Source: Nitrospirota bacterium (GTDB lineage Bacteria > Nitrospirota > JACRHJ01). Taken from it: a stretch of DNA of 64,000 bases. Below, one piece after another: positions 48,876 through 58,087 of the stretch. The notes beneath the pieces were generated by a model. It was not told the origin of the DNA and did not search any database. It was given only the letters and a program-made list of their open reading frames with translations. Positions within the stretch are counted from its first letter, which is position 1, and each line of letters begins with the position of its first letter. Location of the stretch: the NCBI GenBank assembly GCA_021789495.1, contig JAJYJM010000005.1:37424-101423 (forward strand), written 5' to 3'. Position numbers and translations under genes: made by a program.

Positions 48876-50171
48876 TCAATGTATGCCCGGCCAGCTTTCC
48901 TGTTGGCTTCCTCTATATTCTCTATGCCTTTCAGAAGCTCGATGACCTTTATTTTGCCCGCCTTTGTCTTGTATAGACTCCATAGGCGTTTTTCCGCCAA
49001 GAGCCGGTATCTTGTCGTTCAGCCAGTTCTCGTAGTACCTCCGCGTAGATTGGGCATAGACCTCCCGCTCTATCTCAGGAGGAATCTCGCCACCTGGCTT
49101 AACAGGCTTGTCTTTGTGGGCCTTAATCGCCTGAGCGGGGTCTTCATACTCGTCGGCCCTGTGAGTGACAATGTCCGGGAGGGCGTCAAGTATCATCTTC
49201 TTGCCTCTCTCCAGACGTTCCTTGGAGTTGCATTGGAGCCTCAAGCGCCTATCCTTGAGGACTATCGTGCCGAGGATAGTACCCTCATCCTCATCCGGTT
49301 TGTCAACCCAGATGAAGTTGCCGTCTTCATCCTGCTCGACCCCTCTTATCGTCTTGAGGCCGGAAATAACGGCTTCTCTGTCCTTGATGTCGAATATAGC
49401 CTTACAAAAAAGCATTGGTTCGCCGGTTGTCGTGAAGAGCTTGGGCACGGCCGGGTTCTGTATGAGGCTGTACCAGAAATAATTGAAATCTTCTGAGGTA
49501 TCCTTGAGGTGTCTCTTCATTGTAACGCGCGGGTAGTCCGCCTTGTAATCGTGGTAGCTGTCCTTTATCATGGCGAGGATGTTTTCCTTCTGCATCCTTG
49601 GGTATGGGTATCCGCACCCGCTCATGATATATTTGCCGTCAACAAGCAATAACCTCGTGCCCAGGATGTCCCACTTGCCCAAGGACCGCGTAGCGGTTTT
49701 TTCGCTTACTTCATACTCCCCACCGAGAACGAGGTCTTTCAGCAGCAGCCCTTTCTCCGGGTAAACCTCCTGGACCTCGTACAGGCTGATAACCGCTGCA
49801 TTCATCTTTTTCAGGATGCTGATTTCATCAGGGGTCAAGCCCTTGTTTGCCTTTATGAAGAGGTCTATCGTTGACTTGCCGTCTTCGTGAGGCTGCCAGT
49901 CGTGGGCTACCCATTCCCAGAAGTTGATCTCGGCCATAGCCATGCCAACGCTGTCCAAGTGGACGTTTGGCACGAACTCATCCCAGAAGATGCTGACAGC
50001 AAACTCGATAGAGTCCCGATAGTTTTTCTTGACGAACGCAAGGATTTCCTGAACAAGCCGCTGCTTAATTAACTCCTCTTTGCCGACAGGAGTAAATTCT
50101 TTCAAGAGACAGCACTTCTTGTATTTTTTACCGCTCCCGCATGGACAGGGGTCATTTCTGCCTATAGACAT
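48876..50171 (-). CDS. SEC-C-motif protein; C-terminal frame probably continues to 48827 after an indel
   Basis: MSIGRNDPCPCGSGKKYKKCC N-terminus. Confidence 0.8.
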   Translation of the reverse strand: MSIGRNDPCPCGSGKKYKKCCLLKEFTPVGKEELIKQRLVQEILAFVKKNYRDSIEFAVSIFWDEFVPNVHLDSVGMAMAEINFWEWVAHDWQPHEDGKSTIDLFIKANKGLTPDEISILKKMNAAVISLYEVQEVYPEKGLLLKDLVLGGEYEVSEKTATRSLGKWDILGTRLLLVDGKYIMSGCGYPYPRMQKENILAMIKDSYHDYKADYPRVTMKRHLKDTSEDFNYFWYSLIQNPAVPKLFTTTGEPMLFCKAIFDIKDREAVISGLKTIRGVEQDEDGNFIWVDKPDEDEGTILGTIVLKDRRLRLQCNSKERLERGKKMILDALPDIVTHRADEYEDPAQAIKAHKDKPVKPGGEIPPEIEREVYAQSTRRYYENWLNDKIPALGGKTPMESIQDKGGQNKGHRASERHREYRGSQQESWPGIH

Positions 50172-50299
50172 TTTCGTTTTTCATGATTTGGGGAGATATT
50201 TTTACGAATAATGTTCCTTTAAAAAAATCCTATAATATCATCGGCATTAGGTCAAGGTAAAATTTGTAATCTGCTAACCAACAAAAGTGCTGCTTCCCA

Positions 50300-50360
50300 G
50301 AAGCCTGCATAACGGCCAGTTCCTCCAGCAAAGACCCGGCGGTCGGAATGGCGGGGTTTG
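50300..50360. repeat. ~60-bp direct repeat, copy B
   Basis: gaagcctgcataacggccagttcctccagcaaagacccggcggtcggaatggcggggtttg; near-identical to 48162-48221. Confidence 0.92.
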
Positions 50361-50398
50361 CCTCACAAAAGCCTGTCATCGTAAACAGCGTTTTAAGC

Positions 50399-51463
50399 CT
50401 ATATTTTCACATACCTCGTAGCGCGGCCACGCCCGACACGCTTGACCTTTCCGAGTTCCACCAAGCGATCCAGCGCCTGGCGGACGGTGCCCAATGCGAC
50501 ATTCGTAGCCTTGACGATTTCGCTCGGAGCCGCTTCGCCGACACTCAATATATGCTTCCAGACTATGTACTGCTTCGGTGAAAGCGTATCTTCGACTTTT
50601 TCCTCTTCGAGATATGAAAGGGCTTTTGTAGCCTGCTCCTTGAGAACCGCAAGGAAGAAATTCAGCCACGGCGCAATGGTGTCCCTATCAGTCCTGAACG
50701 TCTCCTGCGATTTGCGGAGAGCGATGTAGTATTCGTCCTTACGTCGTTCGACGATCTGCTCGTGGGAGACATATTGGACAAACTGGTAGCCGGAGCGCAA
50801 CAGCAAAAGGTTCGTGAGGACGCGCGAAAGACGCCCATTGCCGTCCTCGAATGGGTGGATCTTCAAAAACTCCACAATGAAGTTTGCGATTATAAGCAGA
50901 TGATGGAAACGGTTTTTCTCCAAAGCTTCGGCGGTCCAATCAACCAGTTCCTGCATTTCTTTCGGCGCGAGAAACGCCCTCGTTGTCTCAAACATGATGC
51001 GCGCGACATTGCCGTCCGGCCCGATCACGCCGACGGCATTCTCTTTCTTTTTGTATTCGCCGCGGTGCGTGTCGTCTTTGCCGGAGTATTTCAGAAGTTC
51101 CTTGTGCAAAGAAAGAACGATGCTTTCCCGAAGCGGCAAGCCTTGGAAGTTATCGAAAACATTCTGCAACGTCTCCAGATAACCCTGCACTTCCTGCGCA
51201 TCACGGTCGGCAAACTTCGATACCGCAAGTCCGCGCATCACTTTCTCGACTTCCTTGTCGCTTAACTTTGCGCCTTCGATACGGGTCGAAGCGCCGGCCG
51301 AAGTGATAATAGTGGACTTGCGCAAGTTCGTAATCGCCTGCGGCGTTATTCTGAGCCCGGCCCGAAATTGACCTTTAATCTCGTCAACTTCGGCCAAAAG
51401 CGCCACGATGTGCGGCTCAAGGCTTGTTATCCGATAATCAAATTTTTTGACGATGTTGTCCAT
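50399..51463 (-). CDS. Fic-family protein with N-terminal inhibitory helix and C-terminal winged helix
   Basis: HPFEDGNGRLSR Fic motif; SAGASTRIEG inhibitory (S/T)xxxE(G/N) motif. Confidence 0.93.
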   Translation of the reverse strand: MDNIVKKFDYRITSLEPHIVALLAEVDEIKGQFRAGLRITPQAITNLRKSTIITSAGASTRIEGAKLSDKEVEKVMRGLAVSKFADRDAQEVQGYLETLQNVFDNFQGLPLRESIVLSLHKELLKYSGKDDTHRGEYKKKENAVGVIGPDGNVARIMFETTRAFLAPKEMQELVDWTAEALEKNRFHHLLIIANFIVEFLKIHPFEDGNGRLSRVLTNLLLLRSGYQFVQYVSHEQIVERRKDEYYIALRKSQETFRTDRDTIAPWLNFFLAVLKEQATKALSYLEEEKVEDTLSPKQYIVWKHILSVGEAAPSEIVKATNVALGTVRQALDRLVELGKVKRVGRGRATRYVKI

Positions 51464-51649
51464 AGATTTTAGTTATTTTTAGCGTTATACGTTACATAGT
51501 GGATTATAGCGGATTGTAGCGGTAAATGCAAGCCCCGATTGATGCCGATGACAGGGCTTAAGATAAAGCTTTTTTGAAAAACCGCTACTTTCTGTTATAA
51601 TCCGATGTGTGGAACATAGCGGAATCTAAATTTTCCTTTCGGGTTATTT

Positions 51650-53002
51650 TTAAAACAATTTCCCCTGCCTTATTTTAGCGTCCGCATTCCAATTATTTAG
51701 AAGTCCCAATTCAACCTCTTTTCTCGCCCTCCCGTATCTCTTCCTTGACCTCGCAAGAACCTCCTCTTTGTAAGATTTCATCCTTTCCGTCGGCGGCTCT
51801 ATCGTAACCGCGCTAAACGGATTTGACGTTACCCCGTCAATCATCAGTTTGAGGTAAATCTGATGATTGGCAAGATTAACCAGATCGGCCTCCTGAAAAA
51901 CCTGATGAAATTCTCTGGCAAGATATTTGGCGTCTTCCGCCCCGACCCTAAAAGAGATGGTCGTTCCCACGTTGCCGAACACTGCCGGGCGAATCTTTTC
52001 GTCGATCTGCTCGATGTACTGGTGGGCGAGGGTGAGGCTCAGGCCATACTTCCTTGCTTCGGATAAGATGTTTGTAAAAGACAGTGTGAGAAAGTTATGG
52101 AACTCGTCCACGAAGAGGTAAAACGCCCTCCTTTCCTTTTCATCCAAATCTGCCCGGCTCATGGCCGCGAGTTGAATTTTTGTTACGAGCATCGCACCAA
52201 GAAGCGCTGTGTTATCTTCGCCAATTTTCCCCTTCGCCAAATTGACTATTAGTATCTTTCCTTCATCCATTACCTTTCTTAAATCAAATGTATTTTCTCT
52301 TTGACCGACAATATTCCTCAAGGGAGCGCTCGTCAGAAAATGCCCAACCTTATTCAATATCGGGGCTGTCGCTTCTGATTTCATCCATACCGAATATTTT
52401 TCAAACTCGTAAATCCAAAATTCCCTCACCTGCTGGTGGGTAACGTGTCTTAAGACCTCTTGCCTAAAATCCTTGTTCACGAGGAGCCTGGGCAGGTCAA
52501 TTAGACAGCTGTTTGGATATTCAAGAAGAGTTAGTATGGCGTGTCTCAGGATATGCTCAAGCCGCGGCCCCCAGAATTCCGGCCATATCTTTTTGAAGAC
52601 CGAGATCAGCCCTGATGCCACAAGGTGATGCCGGTCGGGGTGGACCTTCTCAAGCGGATTAAAAGCAACCGGATATTCCATGTCCGCCGGGTTGAAGTAG
52701 ATAACATCTTCTATCCTCTCTTTCGGGATAAAATCCAGGATGCCTTCAGCCAAGTCGCCATGCGGATCAATGAGCGCAATCCCCTTTCCCTGTCTAATAT
52801 CCGAGACAAGCATGTTCTGGATCAGCGTGGACTTCCCTGTCCCGGTCTTTCCGATGATGTAGATATGGCTGCTTCTGTCCTGATCCTTGATCCCAAACTT
52901 TTTCCTAACGTCCCGATAATCCGTTATGGCAAAATACGCGACTTGATTTTGATGTGGCTGGTTATTCATGAGCGAATTATCGGTCAACCCATGAAATTTC
53001 AA
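51650..53002 (-). CDS. Second VirD4/TraD-like ATPase (short form)
   Basis: IIGKTGTGKSTLIQNMLVSDIRQGKGIALIDPHGDLAEGIL; LFVDEFHNFLTLSFTNILSEARKYGLSLTLAHQYIEQ. Confidence 0.88.
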   Translation of the reverse strand: MKFHGLTDNSLMNNQPHQNQVAYFAITDYRDVRKKFGIKDQDRSSHIYIIGKTGTGKSTLIQNMLVSDIRQGKGIALIDPHGDLAEGILDFIPKERIEDVIYFNPADMEYPVAFNPLEKVHPDRHHLVASGLISVFKKIWPEFWGPRLEHILRHAILTLLEYPNSCLIDLPRLLVNKDFRQEVLRHVTHQQVREFWIYEFEKYSVWMKSEATAPILNKVGHFLTSAPLRNIVGQRENTFDLRKVMDEGKILIVNLAKGKIGEDNTALLGAMLVTKIQLAAMSRADLDEKERRAFYLFVDEFHNFLTLSFTNILSEARKYGLSLTLAHQYIEQIDEKIRPAVFGNVGTTISFRVGAEDAKYLAREFHQVFQEADLVNLANHQIYLKLMIDGVTSNPFSAVTIEPPTERMKSYKEEVLARSRKRYGRARKEVELGLLNNWNADAKIRQGKLF

Positions 53003-53143
53003 AGAAAGGAAAAGATGCTTTTTAGGAGGAAAAATCTCTTGTGGGAAGGTACTTAAAAAAGCGAAAAATCGGGAGATATTCTAAAGCCGGAAACTACCTG
53101 AATTTAAGAGGGATTTTCTACTTATTAACGTTTAAGCTTCTCT

Positions 53144-53160
53144 TTACAAAGAGGAGCTTA
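53144..53160. repeat. 17-bp inverted repeat, left copy, flanking serine recombinase
   Basis: ttacaaagaggagctta, reverse complement of 54002-54018. Confidence 0.85.
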
Positions 53161-53197
53161 TCACTCTCAGAACCGGTTTTCAAGAACTTTTATATTG

Positions 53198-53971
53198 TTA
53201 GCTTATATTACTATTAGCCGAAAGGACGGCAAAATTGCCTTCCCCGATAACATCCCCGTAATGGATGAATCCTCCCCTGTAAAGCCTATCGTTGTGAAGT
53301 ATCCGGCAGACCTGCCTCTGAGTCCAGGAGTTGCCGTTTCTTCGTTTGTATCCGTGCTGATTTAGATCATCCGCTATAGCCTGACCTGTGAAACCATCGG
53401 AAGCCAATGCATAAATTTGATTGACTATATCAGCCTCATGCGGATGTACTAAAATTTTCTTGCTCCTTCGGATATACCCGTAAGGCAGATTGCCGCCGGG
53501 AAATAAGCCCTTCCTGGTCCTTTCTTGCCTTCCTTTCTTGAGCCGTTCGATGATGTCCCTTCTATTCTCTTCGGCGATGGCCTCAAGGATCTGCCGGATC
53601 AGGATGTCTTTACGCTCACCGTTATAATACGGCATATCAGATATCAGGACCTTCACGCCGAGATATTTAAGCTCATGGAAAAGATTCTCGGCGATCCTGA
53701 CTTCGCGGGAAAGCCGGTCAAGCGACGGGAGGATAATGGTTTCGATCCTTTTATTCTTACAGTCCCGCATCAGTTGCCTCAGAGCTTTCCGGTCTTCCTT
53801 GACCCCGCTTTCGCCCTCGTCTTTATAGAACTTCTCCACCAATAAGCCGTGCCTCTCCGCGAAAAGAGTGACGTCCCGAATCTGGATGTCTATGCCATGC
53901 CCTTTTTTCTTCTGCTCCAATGTCGAGACCCTGCAATACGCCACTACTCTTTTCTTTTTTTTGCCTTGCAT
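53198..53971 (-). CDS. Serine recombinase (resolvase/invertase N-domain plus recombinase domain)
   Basis: VVAYCRVSTLEQKKKGHGIDIQ; LPSLDRLSREVR; recombinase domain PYGYIRRSKKILVHPHEADIVNQIYALASDGFTGQAIADDLNQHGYKRRNGNSWTQRQVCRILHNDRLYRG. Confidence 0.92.
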   Translation of the reverse strand: MQGKKKKRVVAYCRVSTLEQKKKGHGIDIQIRDVTLFAERHGLLVEKFYKDEGESGVKEDRKALRQLMRDCKNKRIETIILPSLDRLSREVRIAENLFHELKYLGVKVLISDMPYYNGERKDILIRQILEAIAEENRRDIIERLKKGRQERTRKGLFPGGNLPYGYIRRSKKILVHPHEADIVNQIYALASDGFTGQAIADDLNQHGYKRRNGNSWTQRQVCRILHNDRLYRGGFIHYGDVIGEGNFAVLSANSNIS

Positions 53972-53999
53972 TTCATTGGCTTAAACTCCCTCCGTTGTT

Positions 54000-54031
54000 C
54001 TTAAGCTCCTCTTTGTAATATGGAGCTTAAG
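54000..54031. repeat. Perfect 10-bp-arm inverted repeat upstream of serine recombinase; contains right copy of the 17-bp IR
   Basis: CTTAAGCTCC-tctttgtaatat-GGAGCTTAAG. Confidence 0.85.
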
Positions 54032-54136
54032 GGAAGTTTCATAAATTCTAAGCCGAAGAAAACTGGATTGCAACGTGAGCTTTACGTTCTACCCGAGCAA
54101 GGCGTGGGCTTTTAGTAGTTGGCAAGGCGCAAGATA

Positions 54137-54168
54137 AAAGCCCATCTCTGGAAACGGGGATGGGCTTT
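54137..54168. terminator. Terminator-like hairpin
   Basis: AAAGCCCATC-tctggaaacggg-GATGGGCTTT. Confidence 0.7.
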
Positions 54169-54246
54169 GTAATTAACAGCCTTTAAAGAATTGGGATGCG
54201 CCCCTAATTTCTCAATTTCCTTAGCGACTCCAGAGAGGAGGAATTT

Positions 54247-54837
54247 GTGCCGTGCTCCGGTCACAAGGGTAAGACAGCGCCTGAGGTTTGCTCGAAGTGT
54301 GCGACTCCCGGCTGCTCAGAGTGCCTGGAGCAGGTAGACGGTGTATTCTACTGCACAAATTGTTTGTTGCAGAGACTGCAAGAGGCCGAATCCGAAGCTT
54401 ACGATATAGGGAACGCCACTGCGGTGCGAAATATGCAGCTTGAGGCCAAAAGGCGCATCCGACGCAATTGGATTCTCACGGGAGCGTTTTCTGTGGTCTG
54501 TGTTCCGGGGGCGGTGTCCGTGGTCATCGAAGACAACTCCCCCATTCCAACTGCCTTGAAGCTGTTCGCCGCACCCGCCGCCGGCATCGTGGCAGCCTAT
54601 CTCGTTTGGGCCGCGCTCTGGGGAATACCCGCAGTGTGGAAATGGTGGAAGGGGCTGTTTGAAGGCTCCTCTGCGCTCATTTTCACTTCGGCATTCGGGT
54701 GGCTCATTTTAGCGGTGGGTTTTTTCGTCATCCCGCTTTACTTTGGCTATGGGTACGGGGTATTCGGCGGAGCGATCTACGAATACAGAAAGAACCGAAA
54801 AATTGCAGGCGGAGCTTTATTAGCGGACTCGGCATAG
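54247..54837 (+). CDS. B-box zinc-finger membrane protein (GTG start)
   Basis: CSGHKGKTAPEVCSKCATPGCSECLEQVDGVFYCTNC followed by TM segments; SD gagaggagg. Confidence 0.78.
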   Translation: MPCSGHKGKTAPEVCSKCATPGCSECLEQVDGVFYCTNCLLQRLQEAESEAYDIGNATAVRNMQLEAKRRIRRNWILTGAFSVVCVPGAVSVVIEDNSPIPTALKLFAAPAAGIVAAYLVWAALWGIPAVWKWWKGLFEGSSALIFTSAFGWLILAVGFFVIPLYFGYGYGVFGGAIYEYRKNRKIAGGALLADSA

Positions 54838-54858
54838 AAAAGTGAAAAGGAGATCCCG

Positions 54859-55449
54859 ATGAAGTGCTTCTATCACCCGGAGCAAGACGCGGTCGGCATG
54901 TGTCCCCAATGCGGTAAGGCCGCATGCCGCGATTGCATGAAAGAGGTAGACGGCGGAATTCTTTGTAAGGGTTGCATCGCTCAGCGTATCCAGGCTGTAC
55001 AAGCTGAAGGCAAAGCTGTCTTGCAAGATCGACAAGCGACGATCGACCGCGCCACGCGGCGGTTGAAGATATCCAAGACCGTATTCGTCGTCTTCTTTAT
55101 CTTTGGCATCTGCGTGTCGGCGCCGATGGTCTATCACACCATTTTTTCGAATGACCCGCAACTCCCTGGGTTATTCAGGATAGTTGTCGTGCCTGGGATA
55201 GTGCTTGGGTCGGCGTGGACAGGTTATGTCGCTTGGTCATTTTTCTGGGGTTTTCCGGCTATCTTGGCGGGACTGAGACGCATGTTTTCAAAAATCGGCT
55301 GCTTAGTGGTACTGAATCCTGTCATGTGGCTGATTCTCCCTCTCGTCCTCTACTTTATTACTGCGTTTGTCGGTACGTTCTACAGCATCTTTGGAGGAGG
55401 TTTGTCTCAGTACCTAAAAACCCGCAGAGTCGCCAGAGGTGAAGTTTGA
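54859..55449 (+). CDS. B-box zinc-finger membrane protein, paralog
   Basis: CFYHPEQDAVGMCPQCGKAACRDCMKEVDGGILCKGCIAQRIQ followed by several TM segments. Confidence 0.82.
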   Translation: MKCFYHPEQDAVGMCPQCGKAACRDCMKEVDGGILCKGCIAQRIQAVQAEGKAVLQDRQATIDRATRRLKISKTVFVVFFIFGICVSAPMVYHTIFSNDPQLPGLFRIVVVPGIVLGSAWTGYVAWSFFWGFPAILAGLRRMFSKIGCLVVLNPVMWLILPLVLYFITAFVGTFYSIFGGGLSQYLKTRRVARGEV

Positions 55450-55473
55450 CCGAGAGGAGGGCAAGGAGGAGAA

Positions 55474-56521
55474 AATGTCCGAGGAAGTGAAATGTGCGCG
55501 ATGTAAGCACAAAATCGAAAGAAGCGTCTGCGGATGCTCTCAAAGCCCTTACTACGATAAAAAGGTCGAACCTTCAGGATATTGTGAAAAGTTTCTTGTC
55601 AGTCCCGCTCAAGACCACCTTTCAAGGGCGCAGTGGGCTGGAGCCATCGGGCAAGAGGGAAATGACAGGGAAATGGATGAATTAGAAAAAGCCGTTCTTG
55701 CTCAATGCCCCTACGGTGCTGAAGTGGTGGGAAAGGAAATAGAGGAACTTGAAAAGGCACTGCAATTGGGCGGCTTACCCCAGGACGACGAAGTATTCGC
55801 GAGATTCCATTTGGGGTTTGCTATCCTCGCCAAAATGCGTGGGGAGTGGCAAGCGGATAGCCCTGAATTCAAACGGGCATTAGCGGAAATGGAAGCGGCA
55901 GTGAAGATCGATGGACAAGGGAAATATGGATTTTTTTCTAAACCGGTCGAAGCTCGACTCCTCCAGCATCTCGCTAGTGCGTACAGTACCGTGAGCAGCA
56001 GCATTCAGGAACGCGAAGGCATAGATTCTGCCATCTCTTACATGGAACAGAAGCGACACCTTTTCGATTACCTGGGGAATCCCCCATCCTTCTTGCTCCT
56101 GAGTTTAGGAGAGCTATACCGCGATAAAAAAGATGTTCCCCATGCCCGCGAGGTTTTCAGGAAGATATTGGAGATACCAGAAACTTGCATGGGGGAGATG
56201 CACGCTAAATTCCAACAGAGTGCAACGGAACAGCTTCGTGAACTCCAATCGGAAGATAAGAAGTCCGGGTGTTTCATCGCGACCGCAGTCTACGGAAAAG
56301 ACGATGCGCCCGAAGTGGAAGCCCTCCGGCATTTCAGGGATAACATTCTTCTTGGCAGCCGCGCAGGGAGAGGGTTCGTATCGCTCTACTACCGTGTTTC
56401 TCCGCCGATGGCCGATATCATCCGAGGATCAGGACTTGCCAAGAATCTTGTGCGAACAATACTTTTGCGACCTGTCCTTTGGTTGATCCCAAAGATTTCA
56501 TCAACATTCCGGCGGAAATGA
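55474..56521 (+). CDS. TPR-like protein with C-terminal CFI-box-CTERM-type region
   Basis: MSEEVKCARCKHKIERSVCGC...; SGCFIATAVYGKDDAPEVEALRHFRDNILLGSRAGRGFVSLYYRVSPPMADII. Confidence 0.8.
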
Positions 56522-56558
56522 CTTATGGGAACAAGTTTATGGAGAGAGGCTACAAACT

Positions 56559-56714
56559 ATGGCAAAAGTGAAATGTTCAATTTGCGGGAAAGAAACCGAC
56601 TCTGGATATAACGGCGTCAAGTGGTGCCCCAAATGCCAGATATGGCTGTGCTACAGCTGCGGGGGACCTGGGAAGAAGCAGTGCCCCAAGTGCAAACGAG
56701 AAACGTTGAAATAA
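56559..56714 (+). CDS. 51-aa double zinc-ribbon microprotein (below ORF-track cutoff)
   Basis: MAKVKCSICGKETDSGYNGVKWCPKCQIWLCYSCGGPGKKQCPKCKRETLK. Confidence 0.75.
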   Translation: MAKVKCSICGKETDSGYNGVKWCPKCQIWLCYSCGGPGKKQCPKCKRETLK

Positions 56715-56760
56715 AACGCGAGAGGCTCTTGCAAGGAAAATTAACAAAAGGAGGCGGATT

Positions 56761-57444
56761 ATGAAAATGTTGAGACTGGTTAAACTGTTAGCGGTTGCGG
56801 GTTTCTCAATATCACTCTTTGCCGGATGCGCTACTACCGGCGGAGGTGCCAGTTCTGGGTATACCGGCGCTCGCACAGGATTCCTTAATAACTACGGTAA
56901 TCTGAAAGGGGGAGATTCAGGGCTGCCTGATTATTATTATGCGAGCCCAAACGCCGATCTGACAAAATACAAAAAGGTGCTCGTGTCGGATTTCTCGGCA
57001 ATCAGCACCCAGGATGTGAGCTTTCTGTACATGGACGCGTATAAGAATATTGGGAACGATTTGGCCAAGGCGATTGCCCGGGCGTGCGACGGCACTATAT
57101 TTGATAAATGCGAGGCGACCAATACGAGGATCAGATACAACGACATGAATGCAATAAAGAAGCTTCCGGCGGACGCGGTTATATTGGGCAACTTTGCCGA
57201 GTTCAAGCAGAATGTTGGCCTGGGGGTCCTTCACGCATTAGGCGGAAGCGATGATAAGCAATACCCCGCTGACACAAAGGTGGAGATTACAATTGTGGAC
57301 ACAAAAACCGGCAAAGAAGTTGTAAGCCTTATAAGTGAAAATGCCGTATACAATGCAGGCGAAGTAGCTACGTCAGTAATTCCGCAGATGATAACTTTAT
57401 TGCGTAAAGTTCAATCGTCTTCCAAGCCCGCCGCATCCCAATAA
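56761..57444 (+). CDS. Lipoprotein, DUF4410/DUF3313-like
   Basis: Lipobox LFAGC; KKVLVSDFSAISTQDV...VEITIVDTKTGKEVVSLISEN. Confidence 0.6.
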   Translation: MKMLRLVKLLAVAGFSISLFAGCATTGGGASSGYTGARTGFLNNYGNLKGGDSGLPDYYYASPNADLTKYKKVLVSDFSAISTQDVSFLYMDAYKNIGNDLAKAIARACDGTIFDKCEATNTRIRYNDMNAIKKLPADAVILGNFAEFKQNVGLGVLHALGGSDDKQYPADTKVEITIVDTKTGKEVVSLISENAVYNAGEVATSVIPQMITLLRKVQSSSKPAASQ

Positions 57445-57484
57445 GAAAAACCTCTGAAGTTCTTGAGTCCTGGACCGACAAATT

Positions 57485-57511
57485 GCCCGCGTGTTACACG
57501 CGGGCTTTTTT
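57485..57511. terminator. Rho-independent terminator
   Basis: GCCCGCGTG-tta-CACGCGGGCtttttt. Confidence 0.88.
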
Positions 57512-57660
57512 ATCGCGGTAACCTGTTTTATCCAGCCATAGCCTGCCTTTAAAAAATCGCCTTTTCCGTCAAATATTCCCCTCTTCTTAATAATTGCCCA
57601 AAGAATAAACTGAACGCAGTTCTTTTACAATCCCCTATTAAAACAAGAAAGGAGGAATAC

Positions 57661-58071
57661 GTGGAGCTGAAGTTTCTGCGAGTCAAGGAAGGATCCGGCA
57701 AGACCGTAAGCACTCCTCTAAGGATTTCTCGCCTTATGGCCGAGGAGTCCAAAATCGACCGGGAATGTTTCTGGGTGCTTCACCTCAATACCAGCCACAG
57801 GATCATCGACAAGGAACTGGTATCGATCGGGACAGTGGACAACTGCCTGGTTCATGCCAGGGAAATTTTCAAGAAGGCAATCCTTAACGGAGCGTATGCG
57901 ATTATCACGGTGCATAACCATCCGGGCGGGACGGCTCAGCCTTCAAAGGAAGACAGGAGCATTTGGAGGTATCTGGACCAGTCAGGAAAGTTGTTGGGCA
58001 TCGAGGTGCTGGACCACATGATCATCACTCCCACCGACGGGTATTACTCAAGGATTGAGGCAACCCCATAA
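57661..58071 (+). CDS. Second RadC-like JAB-domain protein (GTG start)
   Basis: VHNHPGGTAQPSKEDRSIWRYLDQSGKLLGIEVLDHMII. Confidence 0.9.
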   Translation: MELKFLRVKEGSGKTVSTPLRISRLMAEESKIDRECFWVLHLNTSHRIIDKELVSIGTVDNCLVHAREIFKKAILNGAYAIITVHNHPGGTAQPSKEDRSIWRYLDQSGKLLGIEVLDHMIITPTDGYYSRIEATP

Positions 58072-58087
58072 CACAAAGGAGAAGAAA

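Noticed and set aside
48162-50360. Direct repeats as integron attC sites
   Set aside because: A gcgttaggg-like end is present near 48287 but no convincing paired RYYYAAC/GTTRRRY core or integron integrase was seen; kept only as unexplained repeats.
54080-54240. Second tRNA-Glu fragment as the right attachment site
   Set aside because: Region near the serine recombinase contains a terminator hairpin only; no match to the tRNA-Glu 3' end.
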